A DNA stretch of 64,000 nt from Aradus depressus. Its lineage: Eukaryota > Arthropoda > Insecta > Hemiptera > Aradidae. Below, one piece after another: positions 43,910 to 54,310 of the stretch (its first letter is position 1; each line of letters starts with the position of its first letter). The position numbers and the translations under genes were made by a program. Under the pieces are notes generated by a model that saw only the letters and a program-made list of their open reading frames with translations, searched no databases and was not told the origin of the DNA. The stretch lies in NCBI GenBank assembly GCA_963662175.1, contig OY759221.1, positions 35,648,045 through 35,712,044 on the forward strand, in the 5' to 3' direction.

Positions 43910-44130
43910 TTACAGCAGTGTCGATCTAATCAGATCTACGTTAGCTCATGTGACATCTTCATTTCAAATTAGTTAGAGCGTTCACATAAGTTCCAATCAC
44001 ATACACAGACTGGCAACATTCCGAAAATGGTCAAAACGTACCGAGCAGACCTTCAAATGTGTAAATCCGTTGAAAACTCGATCTCGGATTTTCGCACGAT
44101 TTCAATACCTACTTTCTTATACTATAATTT
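43910..44130 (-). repeat. R-B copy
   Basis: 'gatctacgttagctcatgtg' through 'aaaactcgatctcggatttt' to 'acctactttcttatactata'. Confidence 0.7.
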
Positions 44131-44277
44131 TGAAAAAAAAAAAAAAAACGAAAAAGATGTATTTATATAGGTACCCAAATATGGAGAAGAAAAGGAAAGA
44201 AGTCACTAAGTTAAAATAATATATTGAGTATTTGCATTATAAAGATTGTACGCATAATTATTTTATTTTCTTCTCAT

Positions 44278-44392
44278 ATTCTAATGTTATGTCATATAGT
44301 TCTTGTTTCTTATAATATAAGAAACGAGGACTATATGGCATAATATTAAAATTAGAATACATATTATATAGTATACAATATGTATTCTATAA
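44278..44392. repeat. Two adjacent palindromes
   Basis: 'gtcatatagttcttgtttct' is inverted as 'agaaacgaggactatatggc' (44,278-44,358), followed by 'gaatacatattatatagtat...caatatgtattc' (44,356-44,392). Confidence 0.75.
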
Positions 44393-44790
44393 ACATTTTA
44401 TTTTTTATTTTTATTTTATGAATTTGGCAACTCAAATATTTGTAAATATTATGTTAAGATAACTAACTATAAATACATTAGTAAAAAATATAAAGAAAAA
44501 ACTTATATTTTAAATATATAAATTAATAAAATAAATAATTCGATATAATATCTATGTATTTGTATTCTAAGATTCAATATTGATTGTTGTATATATTTTA
44601 TGAGCTATTTTGATGTGCAAAATTTTATCACATATCCAAACCATGTTATGTTTTAGAGAAAATAAATCTTTTTATTGTTATCATTATTGTTTATAGTTAA
44701 CCATTAATGTATTCTGCCCGGTATATTATTAATTAATTTCCTTTTTTTCTCCACATTTATATAAATACATCTTTTTCGTTTTTTTTTTTC
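44393..44790. other. AT-rich intergenic DNA, nothing recognised
   Basis: No gene or element ends are seen. Confidence 0.3.
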
Positions 44791-44794
44791 ATAA

Positions 44795-45235
44795 TTATAG
44801 TATAGTAATCGTGCAAAAATAATGTTGCCAGTATGTGCGTATGTGATTGGAACATTGCGAACGCCATAATGTTGCCAGTATGTGCGTATGTGATTGGAAC
44901 ATTGCGAACGCCATAATGTTGCCAGTATGTGCGTATGTGATTGGAACATTGCGAACGCCATAATGTTGCCAGTATGTGCGTATGTGATTGGAACATTGCG
45001 AACGCCATAATGTTGCCAGTATGTGCGTATGTGATTGGAACATTGCGAACGCCATAATGTTGCCAGTATGTGCGTATGTGATTGGAACATTGCGAACGCC
45101 ATAATGTTGCCAGTATGTGCGTATGTGATTGGAACATTGCGAACGCCATAACTCAGAAACAATACTACGTATAAACTTGAAATTTGAAATGAAGATGTCA
45201 CATGAGCTAACATAGATCTAATTAGATCGACACTG
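44795..45235 (+). repeat. R-B copy with an internal 47-bp tandem array
   Basis: R-B sequence starts 'tataattatagtatagtaat' and resumes 'cataactcagaaacaatact'. Between them the 47-bp unit aatgttgccagtatgtgcgt... is repeated 7 times (starts 44,821, 44,868, 44,915, 44,962, 45,009, 45,056, 45,103) with essentially no differences. Confidence 0.9.
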
Positions 45236-45474
45236 CTGTAGAGGTAAAAATTAATTGATTAATTCGTACTGGGGAAGTACATGGTCGGTGATACTGACGA
45301 CATTTTTATTAATTAAGTATTTATTGTACAGAGTAATTTTGAGAGTGAATTTCATATAGGTGTACCTACCTATATAGGTGTACCTACCTATATAAAAAAG
45401 GTTAGATGAAAGTCCGAAAATATTGATCACTTATTACTTCCCCAGCTCTACGAAGTATAGGGTAAGTTATGTAA

Positions 45475-45780
45475 TATTTTTATAGGAGAGGTTACACAAG
45501 AAATGTTTATTGTGTACTGAGGTGGGAGGGTGTTGAGTTACCTTCTTGTAAGGACTCAGCTGACATATACATCTTAATTGGATTTCCAAGAAGCAACAGT
45601 CTCCCTATAATAACCAGCCGCAGAGATAAACAATTAACGGAGCAACCTGATACTGGAACCCTCCAACCAATACCATTGACAGGAGAGTTAGTTGTGGCAA
45701 ACCGTGCAAGCATACTCCAGTGCCTCCTGGATGTCACTAGGAGACAAATTGCACAAGAGACAAGAAAAAGTTTTCGGTGA
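45475..45780 (+). CDS. Open frame without ATG, possible exon or pseudogene
   Basis: The frame is open for about 101 codons to TGA at 45,778 and contains DSADIYILIGFPRSNSLPII, TSRRDKQLTEQPDTGTLQPI and GELVVANRASILQCLLDVTR. The composition looks protein-like and there is no internal repeat. A splice-acceptor-like 'aatatttttatag' ends at 45,484. The sequence lies between two R-A pieces. I recognise no domain; the minus frame (105 codons) over the same stretch is an alternative reading. It may be a transposon protein scrap. Confidence 0.2.
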   Translation, partial: YFYRRGYTRNVYCVLRWEGVELPSCKDSADIYILIGFPRSNSLPIITSRRDKQLTEQPDTGTLQPIPLTGELVVANRASILQCLLDVTRRQIAQETRKSFR

Positions 45781-45960
45781 ATCACCGGCTGTGTACACCC
45801 CCAGCAAGAACTAATCCAAGTCAACCGTTCGGGCTAAAACTCAATATCTGACTTACTTAGTCGCTTCTGAATCCTCATACTAAATATTGTCGATTTCATG
45901 GCCCCTTTTTCAGGTGATCGACTTCCGATCAATCAATCCAGTATATTGTTGAAAAGAACT
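45781..45960 (-). repeat. R-A copy
   Basis: 'atcaccggctgtgtacaccc' and 'ttcgggctaaaactcaatat'. Confidence 0.65.
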
Positions 45961-45989
45961 CTAGAAGATTTGCCGAAAATATGGATTTA

Positions 45990-46595
45990 TAGTAGACTCT
46001 CCATTATCCGGCGATGCCGGGACCGACGTGACGCCAGATAACAGAAAACGCCGGATAACGGAAATCATCAATTAATGAGAAAAAATATATCAATTAAAGC
46101 TTTAAAAAAAGCGTTTTTAGGTGAGCTAAGGAATAAAACACGTACGTACAAGTTCATATGTATTTTGTTGATAACATTTATTAAATTGACAAATATGTAC
46201 ATACTTTACTAGTTAAGTGTTCATTTCCCGATAAGACGATATTGTTGTGCCACGGACGGGACGGTACCTTTGTTTTTCTATTCTAGGAAACATTTTTTAT
46301 AAATGTTTGATTTTCAATTAGGTATGTATTATTATTTATAGGATATTAGTCAAGTAATAAAATATTGTATTAGCGTTCCCTTCATTATAAATACAATGTA
46401 CATATGTATGTACAATAAAAATACATAAAAGATTCGTGAGTTACGGAATTATTATGTGCTCGTAAATACACGTGGCTCATAAAAATGATAATTTAATAAT
46501 TGAATGTTAATTTTAGTTTAACTAATATTATTTTGCGAGCGCCGGATAAGGGAGCGCGCCGGTTAACAGAACGCCGGATAAGGGAGAATATACTG
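45990..46595. mobile_element. pogo/Tigger-like MITE 2 with TA duplication
   Basis: Left end tagtagactctccattatcc; right end, inverted, cagtatattctcccttatcc. Both continue ggcg. TA flanks it at 45,988-45,989 and 46,596-46,597. 'cgccggataa' recurs just inside both ends. No transposase remains. Confidence 0.8.
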
Positions 46596-46599
46596 TATT

Positions 46600-46905
46600 T
46601 ATACGGGAATTTGTGTAATTCGTCAGAAATTCGATGCAGAGTTTTCTTCGGAATTTCATCTTTTCCGACCTCCTGATTCCAAAAAAGAATGGCAGCCTAC
46701 GTATGAGAGTATCTGTGAACACGATAACTCTCGATAAAATGAATATATCGATACGAAATTTTATATGTGTATCTCCAACCCTTCAAGGACGACACTCATT
46801 AATTTTCAGTTAAATTGACCCAAGGGAAGAGGGAATTAGGGGAAGGACAAGAACTCCAATAACTGACTTTGTAATGTATTTAAATGAAATTTTATATGTA
46901 TATAT
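46600..46905. repeat. R-A copy
   Basis: 'gtcagaaattcgatgcagag', 'gtgaacacgataactctcga' and 'tatatcgatacgaaatttta'. The adjoining R-A at 45,781-45,960 suggests the MITE landed among R-A copies. Confidence 0.7.
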
Positions 46906-46916
46906 ATATTGTAACG

Positions 46917-47373
46917 TGTCGCTTTGACCGTTACATAACTTTATACGAATTTATAGTAATTTCGGGGGCGAAATACATTTGTCTAAAAAGTTATATTGCA
47001 ATTAATAAAAAAAACTAATTTATATTGATTGATTAAACCAATCAATCTATATCAAGGGATAATAGTGATAATAATGAAATTAATTTAAATTTAAATAATA
47101 ATTATGTTAATAAAGAAATAAATAAAAAATATAAAGAAAATGAAAAATCATGAAGAGAATAATTAAATGCTAAATAAAATACTATGGAAATAGTAATTAC
47201 ATATTTTTAATCAGGTGAGCGGCGGTATAAAAAAAACAATGGAGGAGAGTGTGTGAGAGTTGAGAGAACGAGGTGTGTGTGTCTGTGCTCGACCCAGTAG
47301 AATTGGACATGGTAGGAGGTTGGTTAATAATAGGAGTTATGAAGAGGTGATAAGTTAGAAAGGATACCCACTC
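46917..47373. repeat. LTR-like 5' piece (TGTAACG family)
   Basis: It starts TGTAACGTGTCGCTTTGACC after a TA tract, and includes 'aatttcgggggcg', similar to 42,520, and a TATA-like 'ggcggtataaaaaaaac'. The 3' end is lost at the next foldback. Confidence 0.35.
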
Positions 47374-47723
47374 GGTCAAAGTTTAACACGTGTTTTAAAT
47401 GGGGTTTTAATATAAAAATCTAAAAATACATGGATTATGGGTTTTCGGGGTCGCTGAAAACGAATTTCATATTAAAAAATTAATAATTCTTTAAAATGAA
47501 TCATCGATTCGAAAATTTTTATCATTTTCGTCAATTTTTGTACGAGTTTTTTGGGAAATGTGACTGTCAAAAAAATGTTTTTTATATGAAATTCGTTTTC
47601 AGCGACTTCGAAAACCCATAATCCATGTATTTTTAGATTTTTATATTAAAAATACTAAGACCTACCCTTAAAAATATGTAAATGTTCAAAAACCCCATTG
47701 AAAACACGTGTTGAACTTTGACC
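47374..47723. mobile_element. Foldback element, 350 bp
   Basis: The ends ggtcaaagtttaacacgtgt and acacgtgttgaactttgacc are inverted. The arms continue for about 100 bp ('aaaatacatggattatgggt' versus 'acccataatccatgtatttt'). The centre is about 47,480-47,590. No frame. The family is unknown to me. Confidence 0.8.
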
Positions 47724-48392
47724 GCCCAAAGGGTCAGGTTAATTCATTCAAAAAAAATCTGAAAAAAATCACAAACATTTTTTTCGTCAAACTACACAAG
47801 AATTTGTATGGGGACTTTGAAAAATCGAACTTTTTACTTTTTACGACCACCCTGGGTATTACCCAGTCTATGGAAGACAGAGAGAATATGTTCCGGGAAT
47901 CGCTGTGAGAATGGCAGTGCAAGACGGGCTGAATGGTGACATCAGCGTTGGGCCCCCACATGGATGAAATCTAGAGTCATTAGAATCCAACATCATCATC
48001 TTCTCACGAAAGTAGCTCATTCCATTTTAAAATAACAAATGAATAAGCTGTAAGAATTAATCGAGTTTTTGTTTAAAAATATTAAATAATGGATAAAGAG
48101 TGACACTAAACATCAAATTCTTATATTTTTGTATCAAAATGTAACTTGTTGTTAAATATAATTGTTATGAGTATGTTCATGAAAAAAAAGGAAAAGATTA
48201 AATATTAAAGTTTTTTGTTTAGATAATAAAAATTGTCTTTTGTATAATAATTGCCTTTTACCTACCTCATCCAATAAAAAAGAAGCCTGAAACCTTAGTT
48301 AGTAGTAGTTGTAACCCGAACGGGAATTTAATAATAAAAAATATTAATTAAATTAATAATCTACAATAACTCACATTAGGCAATAACTCACA
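47724..48392. other. Unclassified sequence
   Basis: Open frames on both strands (47,708-47,961) have no recognised domain. The rest is AT-rich. Confidence 0.3.
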
Positions 48393-49343
48393 TTAGGCCA
48401 ACCTCACATTAGGCAATTGCGAAGCGACGCGACCGATATTCAAGTATCTTGAGGATATCTTAGACGTCACTTCCTATGTTGATTGGTGGGGAGACACAAA
48501 CGACGCCACTCCCAGGAGATGCGTATCCTACCCGTATCCTACCAAACTCAGGCGACCTGCTAGGAAGGTCGCCCGTCCCTTGAGTCTCCTGCGTCGCCTC
48601 GCCATGGCTAGTGAACCCCATATCGCCACACCTCATCAAATGGAGGCCATTCATTCCGCAGAGCACAGTGAAGATGGAATTGATCCCAAAAGTCATGGAC
48701 CAATGTCTTTTTCACAATTGCTTTCAGAAACTATTTTAGATGAGCGTGATGAAATGACACTAATGTAATTAATCTTAAATAAAAATTTAATAAATTACTT
48801 ATTTATTTCATAAATTACTTATTTATTCCATAAATTACTAAAAATTTAATAAATTACTTACCTCAACGTGATCAAGATTCTTTCTTCTGCACTTACACAT
48901 TTCAGCATTTGTGTGTTCCTCTGTCTTATGGATAGAGAAACAATGCCAATCAAATGTAGGAATGATTCTTTCGTCATTCGATAGAATGCTACGAACTTGC
49001 ATTCCGACTTTTCCAGCTCTTTAGCACCAACAAATAATCTGCAGTTAACATTCCTTTCGATGTAAGGATGGCGCCATAATCTTCGGATTTTCCTTTTTCT
49101 ATAATAATAATAATAAAACACAACGACATCTTCATCACTTGAAGAATCTTCACTTGACATGGTGAACAACTCAGCTTCTCGCCACGGCTAGATGGAGACT
49201 GAAGAGATCCTAGCCGCTGCACAGTATCCTCAGTGTGAGGAGAAAAGTTGCCTACGGGTATCATACCCACAGGCAACTCAAATGGCTGATACTTGAGTAT
49301 TAGTCGCGTCGTTTCAGAATTGCCTAATGTGAGGTTGGCCTAA
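48393..49343 (-). mobile_element. PIF/Harbinger element, internally deleted
   Basis: Terminal inverted repeats TTAGGCCAACCTCACATTAG (left) and its inverse (right) continue through 'gcaatt...gcgacgcgac' and 'ttcaagtatc' for about 55 bp. Extra copies of 'aactcacattaggc' sit just outside the left end. A transposase N-terminal piece lies inside on minus. The T(T/A)A at each end fits the 3-bp target preference of Harbinger elements. Confidence 0.85.
48858..49169 (-). pseudogene. Harbinger transposase N-terminal region, truncated
   Basis: The 103-codon frame reads RKRKIRRLWRHPYIERNVNC then LFVGAKELEKSECKFVAFYR, MTKESFLHLIG and VSAEERILITLR. The order RRxWxHP, a FYRM segment, SFxxLL and a PEExLxxTLR segment is the conserved N-terminal part of HARBI1-like nucleases. 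The DDE core expected downstream is absent; the frame stops where AT-rich sequence begins. No Myb-like partner frame is recognised, although a 62-codon plus frame (48,580-48,768) lies in the same element. Confidence 0.75.
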
Positions 49344-49369
49344 GAAAACCTAACAATACAATATATTGC

Positions 49370-49640
49370 TCTATAAAGATGACACCTATTAATTTTCAGC
49401 GAAATTAGTCGAAGATCAGAAGAGGGCTCAATACTAAAATCCCAATAGCTGCGGATGTAATAAATGTATCGACACAGTATTTAGTTTAAGGAAACGGAAG
49501 CCACTATGTAAGTCAAATTGGAGATTTTTAGCCCAAACAGTTAAGTAGCTTTCAAGGTAGAGCAAAAACGTTATTGATTAATTCGTGCTGGGGAAGCACA
49601 TACCCCGTGATTCTGAACTGTTTTTTTTTACGACACGCGA
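49370..49640 (+). repeat. R-A copy
   Basis: 'gacacctattaattttcagc', 'gcggatgtaataaatgtatc' and 'attcgtgctggggaagcaca'. Confidence 0.75.
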
Positions 49641-49883
49641 CCGCGACCCCAATAACTTAATTCACCATTCTATTACTTGCAAAGTACATATGTCGTCCTG
49701 GCAACCAGTGCCTATGATACCTAGGCAAAAAAAGAAAAAAAAAAAAGAAAGAGTGGGGTACCTTTGAGATTGTCCCTACGGTGAGATACACTCTCACAGG
49801 TAGGGTAGATACTTTTATGTCGTCCCTTTTGACGCGGCCCATAACCAAGTCCCCATCCTTTCAGCACTACAAGTAATATCAGG

Positions 49884-49940
<57 letters not shown>

Positions 49941-50015
49941 CTCTTCCATATCTACATACCTCTTTCTCAATAACATCTTTCAATATTTCTCATACTTCTG
50001 CTTCTCCAGTTAAAA
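49641..50015. repeat. Unclassified sequence with a (CT)n microsatellite
   Basis: (CT)n occupies about 49,885-49,937. Nothing else is recognised. Confidence 0.7.
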
Positions 50016-50239
50016 GATGTATAGAGAAAGTTATTTAATCAGTCAAAAAATAGATTTTGAGTTTTCAGCGAAATTTTATATTTTTCGAGATTATTCCAGA
50101 CTCCCCTTATGACCCCCTCCCCTGAACCACCCCTTCCCTTCGGCCGATATCGCTGACATTTTACAGGTTGTTTCCTCATTGGGCTTTGATTTCAAATATA
50201 AAATTTCATGTTGATACATTCATTACATCGGCAGTTATT
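50016..50239. repeat. R-A copy
   Basis: 'cagcgaaattttatattttt', 'ccttcggccgatatcgctga' and 'cattacatcggcagttatta'. Confidence 0.7.
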
Positions 50240-50960
50240 AGAATATAAATAAAATATGTTGGAGGGCGCCGGTAGCTCAGTGGTATGCGTGCTTGTCTTC
50301 TGAGCTAAAGATCGTGGGTTCGAAACTCGACCGAGGCCCTTAGTTTATTTTATCTGGGAGGTAAAATAAACTTAAGCACGCCGTCCTTCGGATGGGACGT
50401 TAAGCGATGGTCCCGAGCCTGTACGATGTCAGGTACTCGTTAAAGACCCCTGCCCTAGGTGAATAAAAATTTAGGGTAGGCAAAATTTAGGACTTCTACA
50501 GTAGAGTCGGACTTATGTCCACCAGAGTGACTAAAGAGCGCTCTGGTAGTGGGCGATATATCCTCGTAGTTAAAGCCCGGGCATGAGTCATAAAACCTTA
50601 CCTAACCTAAAATATGTTGTCTTCCCACTGTTTTATTTTACACCAGAACCGGTTTTCGATGCAACAGCGTCATCATCAGTGGTTCCTCTATCATAGAATA
50701 ACAAAATATACAAATAACTCTTAAAGCATCAGGGTATAGAGTAAGAAATAAAAATTATAAAATTAACTTACCTCACCTACACAGCACAGCGGTTAGACGC
50801 CACTTGGCATAGCTCTAAGGGGTAGGGATAGCCAGGTTCACTCACTCTCTCAACATGCCAAAACCATTCATTCTATCCATAGCCAACATCCAAAACCATA
50901 TATTCTAATATATACAATAAGTCTGTACATAATAGTAACATAAACATTTTTTTCACCATA
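50240..50960 (-). mobile_element. Family D arm interrupted by SINE1
   Basis: The D arm begins 'ataaataaaatatgttg', is interrupted by SINE1 (50,252-50,607) and continues 'tcttcccactgttttatttt' through 'ggttcactcactctctcaac'. The hammerhead-like motif on minus (50,686-50,641) has intact CUGAUGA, GAAA, AA-CCGG-UU, C and UGGU, with one C-A mismatch in stem II. Confidence 0.75.
50252..50607 (+). mobile_element. SINE1 copy, full length, 12-bp target duplication
   Basis: The body runs from gagggcgccggtagctcagt to cataaaaccttacctaacc. taaaatatgttg flanks it at 50,240-50,251 and 50,608-50,619. The perfect central hairpin and the (CCTAA) tail are kept. It inserted in the terminal part of a family D arm. 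Confidence 0.95.
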
Positions 50961-51279
50961 CAGCCAAATAAATTATTGTTGTCATAAAATATAATAAATA
51001 AAAAATTAAAATAAATACATAAATAAATACAATATTAAAAATATTATCACAGACTTGAAATAAAGTACACATAATAAATATCATAGAAACCAGCAAAAAC
51101 ATATTTACACTACATCTCTCACAGGACAGCTACTTCCCTTAGTATGGAACCAGTCTCTCACAGCAGGTAGGTCAGGCAGGAGAAGGGAGTTCTTAACCTC
51201 TATTTTTTTGTTAAGCCTGATCGTATCCTCATATAACGAAAGTCGGATCTTCAAGCCTTCTAGGATATCTGTACGTCGC
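50961..51279. other. Unclassified sequence
   Basis: Probably the remainder of the family D relative, which is longer here than in the foldback copies. No gene is recognised. Confidence 0.3.
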
Positions 51280-51450
51280 GGTTATAAGTTTTTGTGTTCA
51301 GCCTCACCCCCTTTCCTCCTCTAACTTTTGGTCGATTTGTCTGAAAATCAATAGGTGTCGTCGTTAGGGGATGCTGGATTAACATAAAAAATATCCTCTC
51401 GATGCATTCATTCTATAGGGAGTTATCTTGTTCACAAATATACATATATG
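51280..51450 (-). repeat. R-A fragment
   Basis: 'gaaaatcaataggtgtcgtc' and 'gatgcattcattctataggg'. Confidence 0.65.
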
Positions 51451-51585
51451 TAAGTCCACAAACGGCCACGAAATCAATGAAAATTTCAATTTATTTCTTA
51501 AATCATATTACTTAAAATAACTAATTGGACAGATAACGTTATAGACCTGCTTATAGTAACTCCGAGCTTCGTCGGATAACTTGCT

Positions 51586-52190
51586 CATAGAAATAAAATA
51601 TGTTGTCTTCCCACTGTTTCATTTTAGACCAGAACCGGTTTTCGACGCAACAGCGTCATCACCAGTGGTTCATCTATCAAAGAATAACAAAATATACAAA
51701 TGATAAAAAGTATAAATAACTCTTAAAGCATCAAGGTACAGAGTAAGAAGATAAAATTATAAAATTAACTTACCCCACCCATACAGCACAACGGTTAGAA
51801 GACAACTGGCATAGCTCTAAGGGGTAGGGATAGCCAGGTTCACTCACTCTCTCAACATGCAAAAACCATTCATTCTAATATTTATATGATAGAGATTGAG
51901 TGAACCTGGCTATCCCCACCTCTTAGACCTATGCCAGTTGTCTTCTAACCGCTGTGCTGTATGGGTGGGGTGAGTTAATTTTATAATTTTATCTTCTTAC
52001 TCTGTACCTTGATGCTTTAAGAGTTATTTATACTTTTTATTATTTGTATATTTTGTTATTGTATGATAGATGAACAACTGATGATGACACTGATGCGTTG
52101 AAAACCGGTTCTGCTCTAAAATAAAACAGTGGGAAGACATCTTTTATTTCTATGAGAAATCTCATCCTACAACATCTTACTATCACATAT
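51586..52190. mobile_element. Family D foldback, 605 bp, 12-bp target duplication
   Basis: ggataacttgct is found at 51,574-51,585 and 52,191-52,202. Left and right halves are inverted over about 285 bp around a centre near 51,890 ('aaaaccattcattctaatat'). The right end has an extra unpaired tail, 'catcctacaacatcttacta...tcacatat'. Each arm carries the hammerhead-like motif (minus 51,671-51,627 with one core change, CUGGUGA; plus 52,074-52,117). A variable-length target duplication fits target-primed retrotransposition better than most DNA transposons. Confidence 0.85.
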
Positions 52191-52202
52191 GGATAACTTG
52201 CT

Positions 52203-52525
52203 AGTTCTGTACATACCGGATTTGAGTCAATCACATTATTCTAATAATGACTGTATATTCGAGAAAAAAAAAGGTTCCGAAAGCAATTGAGTTTATTGAA
52301 TATTTGAGTTTGGTATTTTTTATAATCATTGATACTTTTTTAAATATCTTTTATATATTTATTTTTGTTAACAATCATTCACATCGTCCTCCGCCCTTTC
52401 CGATATGAACAAACTTCAAAAGAACCATTGAGCAGGGATTTTGGCCATTAAGGAACCTCTGACGTATCTGGCTTAAATTGAAAGAGATGGAAAGGGAGTG
52501 GTTTAGTACGTACAAAGTTCAGTAA
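52203..52525. other. Unclassified sequence
   Basis: Nothing recognised. Confidence 0.3.
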
Positions 52526-52529
52526 CACA

Positions 52530-52650
52530 GATGGTGAAAAGTCGTCGGTGAATCACCCCATATGTACTTACCCACCTCAAATTAATCAATTACTTTTTTG
52601 CTCTCCATACTAACCCAATCGATCTAAAAATCAATAGTTGACTTATCTAC
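52530..52650 (-). repeat. R-A fragment
   Basis: 'cggtgaatcaccccatatgt' and 'aaaaatcaatagttgactta'. It continues beyond the LTR at 53,507. Confidence 0.65.
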
Positions 52651-53506
52651 TGTGATGTATAATAAAAAAACACACATTAAAATGTTTAAAATTATTAATA
52701 TTAAAAAAATAATTATATTTATTTTTCTATAACAAGCAAATGAGTAAAAAATAAAACACGGCCATCAGCTGTTTTTTAGTGTGTGGAGAGACGGGTCGAG
52801 GCCTGGGTTCAATGGAGACAGTCTGAGTGAAGATGGAGAGTGGTGTTTAGACTTAAGATATAACGACTAAATAGGAGTGAATTGACGGTGAAATTGATCC
52901 GCAAAGAAGGTACTGTTGTTTGTTTATATGTACAGGATACGTGCCCAGAAATATGTAACTTAAATTTTAATAGAATGGCCAAAATATAAAACAAAAAAAG
53001 ATTGAATTAGTGTTAAGAATTTAGTTTTTAAGATTTTTCTATAGATTTTTGTTTGTTTCAATGTTTAGTTTTTTTATTTTATAATGTAGATGATTTAAGA
53101 AAATAAACCCAATATTTTTTTCTCGTAAATTCTATTCTATTCGTTTTCCTTGTTGGCCCAGTAAGATAAATTGAAAACCTTTGGATTAGATTCTATATTA
53201 TTTAAAATTATTAAAAATGGCATCTTTTTAGAAAGTTAGTTAATTTTTTTTTTTTTTAAATACGTGCACTGTCTTAAAAAATGCACGTCTTCAAGTTTTG
53301 ATATTTTTGGGGCCCTTTTCGAAAACTTCTGTAGAAATCAAAATTTAGTAAAAGAAAAGAGATAAAATTTTTACAGGAAATGTGGTAATTTTTTGTTTAT
53401 TATTTATTATTGTTTATTTGTTTGAATTATTATTTCATTATTATTAATTTTACTTATATTTATTGATTTATTTTAACTTTACATTAACATTTTAATTTTT
53501 ATCACA
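52651..53506 (+). mobile_element. Solo-LTR-like element (TGTGATG family), uninterrupted
   Basis: It starts TGTGATGTATAATAAAAAA and ends TTTTTATCACA, 856 bp. Flanks ctac and gtac are nearly a 4-bp duplication. R-A sequence is split by it ('gttgactta' before, 'tggcttcaatatactcatac' after). 'agaaaataaacccaatattt' inside matches the other copies. Confidence 0.6.
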
Positions 53507-53712
53507 GTACATAGTGGCTTCAATATACTCATACAAATTTTTTTCGTTAAGTTCCTAACATCGGCATTTATTAATGATTTATCCTTCCCTTTTACCGATT
53601 CGGCTGTAAATCAATGGGGTACTATTATATATTATATTATGAAATGTATTATGTGTCAGACTGCTGATGATGAGGAGAACCTCGAAAGCCGGCTAGCATG
53701 AAATAAATCAAT
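53507..53712. repeat. R-A remainder and a solo family E hammerhead-like motif
   Basis: 53,655-53,700 on plus reads gactgctgatgatgaggaga, then acctcgaaagccggctagca. This motif has CUGAUGA, an extra U, GAGG/CCUC, GAAA, AG-CCGG-CU, A and GCA, with UGC/GCA possible as stem I. Confidence 0.55.
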
Positions 53713-53729
53713 AAAATCTATGACTATAT

Positions 53730-54310
53730 TTTACTTCCACAGCTTTACGAAGTATAGGGGAAGTTATGTAATCGGCCAGAAATTCGATGCGGAGTATACC
53801 AGACACCAGATACCAGAAATGTAAAAAGTATGATGTGTGTTTTGTGAACACTAGAACTCTTGATAGAATGAATGTATCGACACAAAAATTGATTTTCAGA
53901 CGTAAGGACACAAACTTTCATATATGAATGACATATATGTCAATTCAAAATCCCATGAAGGTGATACTTAATTTTCAGCGGAATCGGCCGAAGGGGAGTA
54001 TCAGAAAACTCAAAAACCCTAATAACTGTCGATGTAATGAATGTATCAACATGAAATTTCATATTTGAAGTCAAAACCCTATGCTGACAATACCTGTTAA
54101 ATTTTAGCAATATCGGACGAAGGGATGGTTCAGAGGAGGGGGTCGACTCAAAAACCCTAATAACTGATGATGTAATAAAATCGACGCAAAATTTAGGGGG
54201 ATGAAATGAGGATTTAGGAGCTCCTATATAAATCAACTATAGAATGTTAGCACAAACGGTCGACTGGTTTTGGAGGGGGAGCAACAAGTATATTGCCGGT
54301 GATTCACCGT
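53730..54310 (+). repeat. R-A copies, long block
   Basis: It starts 'acagctttacgaagtatagg' and ends 'gccggtgattcaccgtcgtc', with three internal repeats of 'ccctaataactg...atgtaat'. This is among the most complete R-A blocks and shows its internal repetition. Confidence 0.75.

Noticed and set aside
44704..45213. 169- and 130-codon minus frames rich in 'NVPITYAHTGNI'
   Set aside because: They are readings of the 47-bp tandem array, which cycles through all frames because 47 is not a multiple of 3.
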